Shown here: positions 22,079 to 31,591 of the stretch, in pieces
Layout: the number at the start of each line of letters is the position of its first letter
How positions within the stretch are numbered: position 1 is the stretch's first letter
Source of the DNA: Cladobotryum mycophilum
Lineage: Eukaryota; Ascomycota; Sordariomycetes; Hypocreales; Hypocreaceae
NCBI GenBank assembly: GCA_036429605.1
Contig: JAVFKD010000016.1
Location: forward strand, 4,712,001-4,776,000
Direction of reading: 5' to 3'
DNA length: 64,000 bases
The notes under the pieces: generated by a model
Database searches by the model: none
What the model saw: the letters and a program-made list of their open reading frames with translations, nothing else
Told to the model about the DNA's origin: nothing
Made by a program: the position numbers and the translations under genes

Positions 22079-23757
22079 TTTATGATCTGGACTTCACCAT
22101 GAGCTCGGTATGTATTTACGTGGTGCAAGCCTGGGCATGGGATTCAAACAGATCTTGTGAGCCGAGGAGGATGAGACCGACTCGCTACTGATGCAGAACA
22201 CTACTGTGGGTACATATCAGCCTGGGGGGCAAGCTCTTAAAGCACTGTACATTTACCAATATCTGTCCGCAAACATCACTAGATGATACAGCGCCTGGGC
22301 CGCTACCTAAGCGCTTTAAATCTATAGCCATCCATGGATACTTGGTCCCGTCAGCTAGGCGCAAACCATAGGCGTTGTTGTTTAGGCGCGGCTATTAGGC
22401 GCTGTTACATCAGAGTGCAGTGATCTATGGATAACATCTGGTGATAAATTCCAACAGATTTGCTCTATTTAACTGGACGTGAATGCTTCCATGTTATATG
22501 AGCCTCGAAATAGGTCGAACAAGGCCTGTTACCATGCCGATTTCCCGCCATCCCTAAGGCTGGGTCGAGTAGACTTTTGCTCTAGTGCTTGGGTTAGTTG
22601 ATTAATTAAAGCTGATGTATAGAGGGAGAGAAACTCATAGACAGCTGCCTTTCCGAACTGGGTTAACATTTCTCCGTCCCTCTCCCTAACATCCAAATTA
22701 GACAAGTGCGCCTGTTTGGCGCGACCATCAGGCGCTGCGCTTTGATCTTCAATTTCTCATCACGCCCATCGACGTGATAAACCACCAGGACAGTCAAATG
22801 CGGCAATGTATTCCATAAATGCCGACAACGTCATATCGATCTACTCTGATTTGCACTTGTTATTACCTATTTCAACTCCACGCTTACCAGTTGGCAACCG
22901 CTCTTGGATGACGCTGCATACCTCAGCTTAGACATCTACAACCAGTTTCTGCATCTTGGACGATTTTATCGCTCCCACCTTGATTGCCCCAAAGCTTGCA
23001 TGCCTTGTAGTGTCGTGCGCCCAGCCCCTATCAATCCACTCCCCGCGCTGTATTTCGCCGGAAAAGGTATATGCAAGGATGGCTCTGACGCATAAGAAAG
23101 ACGGCGTTGAAAAAAGTCTCATCTACCCACTTTCATTCTTCGATATCCACCGCAACGGGTTCGTAGTACTCTTTTTGTTGCACGAATTCCTCATGCTGCA
23201 GTGAGATGTTGGGAATGATCCTCACTGGGACTCGATCAGCGTGATCAAGGCAGTCCTTCCAGATATGGTCTAAGAAGTCTTGAGTACAAAGGGGTAGGGT
23301 ATGTATTGAACGACTCTGTAATCTACTTCTTAAGATGCATTTTAGCCATGGAGAGTTGTACAGCAGCACCTTTGGTGTCGATGGAAATTTCAGACGAGGA
23401 GGCAGAGTGGTTAGACAGAAAAGGGGCACACACACGGATTTACAAATTTTGCCTTGAGTATCTATCTTAAAAAGAGTAAAGACAAGTCGACACGATAGAT
23501 ATAAGGGTTCATATCCAAACACAAGATCGAGAGACCTGCCCACTGAGAGTAATGTGACGAAATGTGCACGCACTTCCAGCGTGGTTGGCCCAGCCACCAA
23601 TAAGACAACTAGTAATCCGGGTCATATCCTGATGACCACACACGCGGCAAAGGCAATTCGCATGACACAAATCCCGCTCGCCCAAGATGAAGGGGAAAAT
23701 GTCACGCCCAAAGTGATGCATCGTGCAGGTTTGAATACCAGTCAATATGGCATTATT
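22079..23757. other. Intergenic with GGCGC-rich repeats, no supported gene
   Basis: The left part includes the tyrosinase promoter and, from 22289, GGCGC-rich inverted sequences listed separately. Minus-strand frames at 23133-23600 and 23509-23745 are open but unrecognised; the second has a Cys/His-rich word (DLCHANCLCRVCGHQD). I do not call them. Confidence 0.35.
22289..22404. repeat. Inverted repeat with CAGCGCCT ends (transposon-like relic)
   Basis: The left end reads CAGCGCCTGGGCCGCTACC and the right end, on the other strand, reads CAGCGCCTAATAGCCGCGCC. The ends therefore match as imperfect inverted repeats about 116 nt apart, with more TAGGCGC copies inside. A third copy in right-end orientation lies at 22729-22737 and another GCGCC-rich block at 22705-22728. 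No transposase and no clear target-site duplication were found. It may be a MITE-like element or the subterminal repeats of a decayed DNA transposon. Confidence 0.45.
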
Positions 23758-23955
23758 TTATTTGGATGTGTAGCCTGTAAATTTAATAATGGCGTCGCTG
23801 TAGTCCGAACCACCATCGTTCTCGACCATAATCGTAGCTTTATAAGAACCAATTTCGTATGGCCCACCACTGCTCAACTTACTGGATAACATAACACCAT
23901 CGACGTTGGTGTAGTTGAACTCAATCTCAGATTTTGTATCACCGTTCTCGAGTGT
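23758..23955 (-). pseudogene. Unrecognised C-terminal gene fragment
   Basis: On the minus strand about 65 residues read like a folded beta-rich domain (SEIEFNYTNVDGVML, GPYEIGSYKATIMVENDGG, DAIIKFTGYTSK) and end in a proper stop. An in-frame TAG lies directly upstream, before which NAVMER-like residues continue in the same frame. No start is visible. It could be the 3' exon of a gene whose 5' part I cannot see, or a remnant. Confidence 0.3.
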
Positions 23956-24159
23956 CTAACGCTCCATGACTGCATTTTTCTCTCCGGAGCACGAGAGCTC
24001 TTTCGTTGTGATTAAGGGATAAAAAAACGGTCCTCAACAGCCAGTCAACAAAGCACGAGGCTTAGATGACACTGCGAATTCCCTTCATTCCAGTTTATCC
24101 ACCAACGTCTATTTATTACATACGAAAATGCATCTGTGAGAGCAAAGACGATGAAAAAA

Positions 24160-24278
24160 ACATACAACAGCCGGTGTTCGCTGGTGGTCACCCACCCAAC
24201 TACTAATCTGCCTCTCATTGGCTTGACTATGGGAGAGCGGACGGGATCCCGTATATTCCAATGGATATGGTCGTATGT
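24160..24278 (-). rRNA. 5S ribosomal RNA, copy A
   Basis: The reverse strand starts ACATACGACCATA and ends in GTTGTATGT plus a T7 run, the ends of a fungal 5S gene, with length 119. The internal control region is well kept (CAGATTAGTAGTTGGGTGGG, then TGACCACCAGCGAA). Terminal helix I pairs ACATACGAC with GTTGTATGT. The ATTGG/CCAAT helix pairs perfectly although its bases differ from copy B. A TATA-like element (TATATT on the plus strand, 24303-24308) lies 25-30 nt upstream, as expected for Pezizomycotina 5S genes transcribed by Pol III. Some loop bases differ from copy B, so one of the two may be a pseudogene. Confidence 0.85.
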
Positions 24279-24352
24279 GTCAGTTACTGACTTTGATCAG
24301 TCTATATTCGAAAGCCCAGCCATTAATAGGACAAACAAAAAATTAGCAAAAA

Positions 24353-24471
24353 ACATACAACAGCCGGTATTCGCTGATGGTCACCCACTCAACTACTAAT
24401 CTGCCAGTCAGGGGCTTGTCTATGGGGGAGCGGACGGGACCCCGAATTTTCCACTGCCTATGGTCGTATGT
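24353..24471 (-). rRNA. 5S ribosomal RNA, copy B
   Basis: A second 119-nt copy in the same orientation, 74 nt upstream of copy A in transcription order. It has the same terminal helix, an internal control region with one change (GTAGTTGAGTGGG), and a T6 terminator. The CAGTGG strand faces CCCCTG, leaving one mismatch in that helix. A TATATAATA stretch at 24496-24504 sits about 25-33 nt upstream of the start. Dispersed or paired 5S genes rather than rDNA-linked ones are usual in many filamentous ascomycetes. Confidence 0.85.
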
Positions 24472-24504
24472 GGTAGTGGGTGGCATTGCATTGGCTATAT
24501 AATA

Positions 24505-25112
24505 AATTCCATCGTCCAGAGCGAAAGCTTCGCCTCCATTTGCTTATAGCCGCGTGACCCAGTACGGTATTATGGGATTCTACTACATAATCTCTTTGGC
24601 GTTTGTTCTGTAGTTGTTTTTGTCAAAGACTTGACTCAAAACAATCACTATCCAAGGCTGAAGAAAAAATAGATTCATGCAGGCCTATCTTTCAATTTTG
24701 TGATTGAGCAGTGAACGTGGCATTGGGTGTCTGTGTTTTTGGTACAAGATCCTGGCATACAACGATATACTTGGATGTCTTGTGTAGTCCTCCGATAGAT
24801 TCTCGTAGCCAATTACATAGAAGGATAGCCCAGATATAACTGTATTCGCTACTATTGTTGCCTCGCTATCCAACTTTATTGTTGCCCTAGAAATCTATGC
24901 TGCAAAAATAATTAAACACACAATAGTAGTTTCTAGGCAAAGAGAAATGGTATCTGAAGAATGGCGTGCAATAGGCCGGCCAAATTTGAACCATGATCCA
25001 CCCCCAAACAATCTTGAACCTCAAGCCATCCATAGAATATCGTTCACAGTCAAATAGCCAACAGTAAGACATAAGGAAGGATGTGTGCCCGCCATCGCCT
25101 CCGCATGAAATC
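24505..25112. other. Intergenic, no feature
   Basis: Short frames only. The 5S promoter element of copy B is at the left edge and the 3' flank of the cysteine-rich protein gene at the right. Confidence 0.4.
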
Positions 25113-25366
25113 TTAACAATGATACTATAAAGAGTGAATTAGCAAGTAGGTTCCTTATGACGATACATATTCCGCAAATTATATAAACCCACCAGGCAAG
25201 AGACGCAAGTTCCTTGTCCTGGACCATCTACAAGACAGCAGGAAACGCATCCATTGATACAAGGACCAAGATTGCAATCCTGGCGGCGAATGAGACTATC
25301 CACAGACTGTGGCATAGCCGCGGCCATTGCGGCGAGGGCTAGAATCGCGACGGAGTAAAACTGCAT
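25113..25366 (-). CDS. Small secreted cysteine-rich protein
   Basis: Exon 25193-25366 plus a 12-nt terminal exon 25113-25124 give 61 residues. The intron has a GTGGGT donor, a GCTAAT branch-like site and a TATAG acceptor. Without splicing the frame runs on through unlikely sequence. A signal peptide is clear (MQFYSVAILALAAMAAAMPQ), followed by a possible dibasic RR processing site, then eight Cys in a short mature part (CNLGPC, CVSCC, CVSCLYHC). Such proteins are often apoplastic effectors or wall-associated peptides in fungi, but this one has no assigned function. The upstream ATG-less extension (MIHSTFIQVYI) is not needed. Confidence 0.65.
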
Positions 25367-25999
25367 GATGTAAACTTGAATAAAGGTTGAATGAATCAAG
25401 GTAGAATATGAAATATTGTGTTTTTGTTAATGAGAAATGAGATGATAGACACTGGATAACACAGATATCAGTCGCTTCTTATACGTCGTAGTCAACCCTG
25501 GCAGGACAAGCAAGTCAATTACCATTGACATTTGCCGTGATTCTCTTTGGGTTATAATATAGACCCCAAGTAATAGTAGAAATATTCTTATTGTTTAGAG
25601 TAACCTATTCTAGAAAGCTGAAAACAAGGTCTCAATATGCATAGACATGACCTCCTGTTAGCACTACTTGATCCCAAGGGAAGATTTATGCCTTTCTTTC
25701 TGTAAATGGAAAGCAGCTTGCTCATACCCATGAAATAAAGATGCCGCGTAATGTTAGTTCATCATAATGTGTCATCTGTACTTGGTTTCAAAGGTCCGAT
25801 TATGTCCAGTAGAACAAACACGGCTTACTCTCTTAAAAAGGCAACTCCTGCAAAGCCATTCATCATTATGACGACCTTTAGCATCATTCTAATTCTTACT
25901 CACTAACCTAGAGATGAATGCACGCTCTACTCAAGCCAAAGTGATAATCATCTGTGTAGACCCTGATATATGTGCCATTCAAATAATGTTCTCTATATT
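25367..25999. other. Intergenic, no feature
   Basis: Promoter side of the cysteine-rich protein gene and 3' flank of the large minus-strand gene. No protein-like frame. Confidence 0.4.
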
Positions 26000-28900
26000 T
26001 TAATGCTCTGTCATGTTCTGTTTAATCACCAAATTCTGCTTCTCGTCCTCCTCCGCATCCATCTTTATCCTCTTTCTCTTTCTTACATTTCCTCCCTCTT
26101 CACCTAGTGGCGGCACTAGACTAGGCTCTTCATACACATACCAAACATGATGAAGCGTAAGACTGCGGGTAGCATTGGCATTTGCGTAGCACTCTGACAT
26201 GGTATTCCATAAACGGAAAAAGTAAGACGGGCCCTTTTCTTTGCGTGAATCCTCAGCGTTGTCTAAACTTGTAGAGTCGGTGGCCAACTCTAGGTTAGAT
26301 CTAGGCGGTCTTGACGCGTCTTCATTGCCAGCGATACTCTCCATGTCTGACTCTCTTTTCTTCTGCGAGTAAACATTTGAGATCGCCTCGTTAAAAGCTT
26401 TCCAGAGGAATCTCTTCTGTGACGTTGGCCATGAAGGTGGAATGGCGCCGGCCAAATGCGACTGGCAAATCTCACAGAACCCATTGATCCCGTCGCCAGT
26501 ACGCTCCCAATCAATCGCTACAGAGCACAAAAGGCAGCAGATAGTCGCATTTTGGAACCTGCTGTATGCAATCTCAATCCAAGTCTTCGTTTCTGTTTTG
26601 ATAAGCTCTTTCAGATACTCCTTTCTCGCATTGCAGTATGCCTTATCAGCTACATGGCGAGGATCGTGCCAGGGATGATACTCTCGAAAAATGGAAGCCC
26701 TTCCGTTACAGTTTGGTCCTCTTGGGGAGCCCTGTCTTGATGGCATCGGATGATTTAGATCCTTTAACCATGCAGAAAAGCTGTCCCTTCCTAATGCAAA
26801 GTGTACGCCGTAAGACTTCTCCAAGTTCCATATATCGTATTTTTTCTGCATTGACGGGAAGCTCAAAAAGCCGTTATATCTGGTCGTGTGGTAGACATCG
26901 CGATTCTCAAATGTTCTCCCGATGATGCCTGCAACATCATCTCCATTTGGTGGCTGCAAAGGACCACGAACAATGTACACACATAAATTGGGCAGATTTT
27001 TACCTGACCTTGGCTGACTTGACCATCCGTAAATGAGAACCGCATCATCGTCAGAGATCTGCAGGCTTCCGATGTCCGGTTCCGCTCCAATGACGACCTG
27101 CCCAAGGCTGACATCCCGCGGATTCAAGTCCGCTTGGCTTGGCTTATCGAAATCACCGTCCCAAGTCTCACATGATTTGGAAATGCGAAGGAATGACTTT
27201 TCAGGCTCGACATCTCCTGATTTGTGGATTTGATAGGTGCAGCTCACTATTTCCCATATCCGAGCATCTGTTTGGTAGAACCAGTCCATTGCGGGAGTCG
27301 ACTTTTCCTCAACGTCCGGATCGATGGAGGCTGCGAGCCTTCTAATCGAAGCATGTAAATTCCATTGAGGAGATGCATTTTTTATCAGTGATATGCGGTT
27401 AAGCATAGCGTAATATGTATTGTCGAGATTGTCGCCGTTGACCCCAATTTGTGGTATTGTAGCGTTGCAGCGTCCAACCTTTAGTCGTGAATCGGTAATG
27501 AGTTTGCCAAAAGCATCAGGTGAAATAGCTATGATGCACAAATCACGAATCATTTCCCATGAAGGAGAGAAATAAAAACTCAAGACGTGTATGGCATAGA
27601 ACTTGTTGTTTCTGATATGGAAGGGGGCGGCTGGGCGCGAATGGCCCGTCCATATGACTTCCATCGCGTTTAGCTGATCGAGAGTGAGGATGCAAAACTC
27701 TTTGCTGGCAGCATGAAAGCGGTTCAGAATATTCCGTGCAACGATTTTCCTGATTTTTGATTCCAAGGAATCTGAAAATGTGACAACGTTGTCAGCCGTG
27801 ATAAAGAGACATCGAAATCTTGACTCGATGGAGGCAACGTGGCGGATCGCTCCCGAAGCCGAGTCAAGGGCGCGAAATGCTTTTCGTACATCGATGCTAG
27901 TGCTTGGGTCGACAGTGAACGATGCATTTGGTGGTGGCGCATGATGCTTGGAAGAAAAGATGTCTGAGTCGGCAAAAACTGAAGTGACATCTGAACCGCT
28001 ACCAGTGATGAGTTTGAGTTCTTTGAGAATGGTAGGTCGATACACATCTCGCGCCCAATCGGAGATGTGGTCAACTAACAGAAATAGCTGAAGAGCATCG
28101 TCATGCTTGGTTATGCACCCTTTCCACACCTCGGAAATCACCTGCCACGAGGTCAGAACCACGTCTCAGTTCAGGAGTAGAGTTTGACTTACCGTACTGT
28201 ACTGATTATCGTCAGACGATGGCGATACGAGTGGTATTTGATATGCCAGACACAGTCTCCAGTATTCCCCTTTGCTCATGAAGAACCACACCAACGGACC
28301 CGACTCCCACTCAGACTTGTGGATCGTGGCATATTTGAGGCTCCGTTGAAGGTTAAGGTACGCGTAGATCGGGAAAGCAGTTTGCTTCTTGATTGAGTCC
28401 CAGCTATCCGGTGCATTGCCTGCTTTTGCTTCAATTACCAGGAACGGAAACAACAAAGGCTCGCCCTCCATCGCGGAGTGAGGCTGTTGTTCCAGAAGAT
28501 CGTCAACAAATCTACCGTCTTCCAAATTTTTAAATAGCAAGTCTTCAAAGTTCCTCGTTCGCCGGATACCATACACGCGATCCGGTCTCTGCTCTTGGGG
28601 TAATTTGTTTGCCAGATCGGGAGGGTGAATAACGACATCATCAGACCTATCGATGAACAGTTTGTTGAGGCCAACTCTTTCCTCTTTACTGATAAAAACT
28701 TAGCATCTCTTTTTCTAATGATTTCATTACTAGCAATACTGAAAAATCTACTTACTCATCTTGAGACCGAGTTGTTATGGGACAACGGCAGCGATCGCGA
28801 CCTTCCTGACGCCTTCGAAGGTCGGCAGCCGTTCTGCTTTCGGAATATTGTTTCGCTTCAACTTCCGCTCTCCAAACCCGCTGGCGACAAAGTGTGCTTT

Positions 28901-29482
28901 CAACAATGATTAGTCGGCCATGATTCGGATGCCAGCTTCTGATGATGCACAACTTACCAGGCCACCTCCGCACTCAGCCGGCTGAAGACGAGAGGCTCAC
29001 AGGCAAATCTCCAAGTAGCTTCATTTCTGTCCACACAATCTTTGGCTTTTTCTGTGAGTTTTTCTGCTTGCGTCTTTGCCAGTTCTCTCCAGGGAGTTGC
29101 ATCTGCGTCACCTCCATTGTCCCGACAAGCAGAATATGTGCTGTATTTATATGTTGTCACTTTCTTAATAGCCAGCAATTCTTCCTGTATCTCTGGAGGC
29201 CACTCTGTATCGGGTAAATCGTCTCTGATGAATATGCCATACTGTCGGCGAAGTTTGTCGAAAATGGAACGATTTTCCTTCTTCATTGGCATTTTGACGC
29301 TTGCATATGCCAGTTGCTGCATGTATTGAGCAGCCGAGGGAGATGTAACTAGCATTTGATACGTTTTTGACTCGAATTGCCCTTCTTAAGTCTTGTTCGA
29401 AACCATTAGTAACTAACCTTGGCTGCAAAGGTGCATGTAACCATGCAGGCGTCGATGAAGAACCGTCATCCGTATATTCCAT
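26000..29482 (-). CDS. Large uncharacterised protein with nuclease-like EAK core and Cys cluster
   Basis: Minus-strand exons: 5' part to 28958, then 28756-28896, 28193-28688 and 26000-28141, phases all consistent; about 1,050-1,090 residues. The first exon boundary is unsure: ATG 29482 (MEYTDDGSSSTPAW) or ATG 29355 (MLVTSPSAAQY). The third downstream exon has FPFLVIEAKAGNAPDSWDSIKKQ, a strand-E-A-K-strand-helix pattern like the core of PD-(D/E)XK nuclease folds, with acidic residues upstream in EDLLFKN and VDDLLEQ. The long exon continues with WFFMSKGEYWRLCLAYQ-type sequence before it and a mostly alpha/beta region after it. Near residue 900 a CCLLC...CEICQSH cluster could bind zinc. The C-terminus is basic (VRKRKRIK), a likely nuclear signal. 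No neighbour gives a pathway. Nuclease activity is an inference from the core pattern only. Confidence 0.62.
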
Positions 29483-29699
29483 TTCCCATTAGCTCTGTAT
29501 GCAATTCAATGATCCAATGCCGACAAGTAACTTGTGATTTTATGTCAAAGTCAAACATCAATGCGGCAGCTCGATACTACCCGGATATGTGTAGTTGTAT
29601 TTTATATTCACCGTGCTTGTAAAAAAATATCCATTCGCTGTCACTTCGTTGTGTTCATCGAGATTCCACCTCTATTCTCGTACTGATTGTTTGGCTGCG

Positions 29700-31266
29700 C
29701 TACATCTTCCCACCATCCTTTTGTCGCAACTTGAGCGATCGAGCTATCAACAGAAACCCAGTTGCAAGCAGCATCAGTGATCCTCCAAGGATCCACGTAC
29801 CTTGATACTCCTTCTGTATGGTGGCCTCATCAGTTCTGGAGCCCTCATCTTTCCGCGCTGCACCAGCCATAGGATTTCCCACCAAGGCACCAAATGCGGC
29901 TACTGTATAGGACAACCCAAGCCGTGTCCCTAGTTGGCTCAAATCGCTAGTTAGATTTGCAATCGTAGCAGGTGGCAGTGAAACCATGCCGCCAGAGATG
30001 AAACCGTAGACGGCGCTGACAGCAATAAGTCCCGGCTGGCCTGCCGCAAAGCGAAAGAGGAATAATACTATGGCGGAAGAGAAGCAGCCAGGGATCATAA
30101 GGTTAATACCTCCATAGCTATTTGCTTTTTATGTTAGACATGGACGTGAGATGTGAGTGCAAGATTACGTAGCGTACCGATCTGCAAGCCAGTTTGACAT
30201 AATTCGCCCCGCCAAGCTGGTGGCATTCATGATGCTCAGCAAGTAAAACGCCATATCTTTGTTGACTGAGAGCCGGAGAGCATACTCCTGGACAAAGAAA
30301 AATGGAACATATACGGAGGCAATCATCACGGTAAAGGCTGTACAAGTCAGCAGCTGAACAAAAACAGGGAGGTGGGTGATCGGCCAATCATACCACCTGT
30401 AAAGAAGAGAAATGGCCGGTCTCTAAAAGTCTTCAACTGAATCCGTGGCCCGCCTGACCGAGGCGGAGATCGTGGCCGAAGACGTACGATAGTGCAGCAC
30501 ATGAGCAAGCAACCCATCATGAGAAACGACAATGCCCGAACGGCCCAAGGGAAGCCGATGCTCACGAATAGTCTACGCATCATGATTGGATAGACGATGC
30601 CGGCTTGAGATGAATCAGTCAGTCATCCATTGACGTAGTTATACCACGGTCCGAGACGATGCATACCTAAACTGCTGCCAGTTGCTGCGATCCCTGTCGC
30701 AAGCATTCGCTTGGACGAGAAAAACAACGGAATAACAGCTACCGAAGGTAGCCCCAGAAGTCCACTTCCGATTCCGACACATACCCCTTGAGCTAAGACG
30801 AATTGCCAATACTTGGTGCAAAGAGATGTCATGAACATGCCAAAGACTTCTAGGAAGCTGCCGGTAATGAGTAGCAACCGAAGATGGCCAGCATCCATGA
30901 TCCAGCCGGCCGGTAGACCGACGACCATGGTGAGAAACAATTGGATGGAGCCTATCCATGCAATAGCCGAGGGTGATGATGTAGGTAAGAGAGTGGTAGC
31001 GTAGTAGGTTTCGAATACCCCGAAGGAGTTCGTGAGTCCCCTGCATTATGGGTGGTCAATAGCAGAGCCTTTCCTTAGTCCTCCATCAACGGGGCACATG
31101 ATGATTGACGCTGAGTGGCTCTGTGATAAACTCACCATGTATTCGCAAAGAGAATCCAACTTCCCAGAACTTGCAACCAGGCTTCAAGGCCGTGGTCCAT
31201 GCGAAATATGGGTGTCGTTGGCGAGTCATTTTCCGTCATAGGGCTTTGATCTTTGTCTTTGGCCAT
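29700..31266 (-). CDS. MFS transporter, monocarboxylate-porter type
   Basis: Exons 31136-31266, 30667-31040, 30397-30603, 30178-30337 and 29700-30117 on the minus strand give 1290 nt, 429 residues, normal for fungal MCT-like proteins. The N-terminal tail (MAKDKDQSPMTENDS) is followed by GLEAWLQVLGSWILF and NSFGVFETYY, the typical opening of this group. GLPAGWIMDAGHLR, GIGSGLLGLPSVAVI and SSKRMLATGIAATGSSLG follow in the first half. The second half has AGRIMSNWLADRYGG and GGMVSLPPATIANL, then a short basic tail (RSLKLRQKDGGKM). Twelve hydrophobic segments can be counted roughly. Substrate in this family ranges from monocarboxylates to riboflavin-like compounds or nothing known. All introns have GT-AG ends. 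Upstream repeats may be regulatory. Confidence 0.87.
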
Positions 31267-31443
31267 TTGAGAACACGGATACACGTTTGTCGCTTGGTCT
31301 GAGCAACACTGTCAAAGTATGCCGACTAGAGTAGAAAACAAGGTGAGCTGAGGAAGATTTCCACAGATTGCAAAGGAAGAGAAAGTTAAATACAGCACGT
31401 AATTGGTGCCGGGATACATGCGAAGCCCTTACGATGGACGGCC

Positions 31444-31467
31444 GAGTGACCGAGTGACCGAGTGACC
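31444..31467. repeat. Tandem repeat, 3 copies of GAGTGACC
   Basis: Three perfect 8-bp units follow one another about 180 nt upstream of the transporter start. They may be a tandem protein-binding site or a chance microsatellite. Confidence 0.6.
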
Positions 31468-31549
31468 GATTCCAGACCGAGAGTTGAGGGTTCAAACCGA
31501 AGCCGACATGGATGCTGATAAATATGGGATGAATTTTTATGGTTCCGCG

Positions 31550-31591
31550 CTCCGAGATTTCACTCCGTGAGTGACTCCGGCATGAACTCCG
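31550..31591. promoter_or_regulatory. Four phased CTCCG (CGGAG) motifs
   Basis: CTCCG occurs four times at 13, 12 and 12 nt spacing (31550, 31563, 31575, 31587). CGG half-sites are the usual targets of Zn2Cys6 regulators. They lie 280-325 nt upstream of the transporter ATG, so a regulatory role is plausible but untested. Confidence 0.35.

Noticed and set aside
31439..31500. tRNA-like TTCAAACC word near GAGTTGAGGGTTCAAACCGAAG
   Set aside because: No acceptor stem or D arm can be paired around it, and it sits in a GACC-rich repeat.
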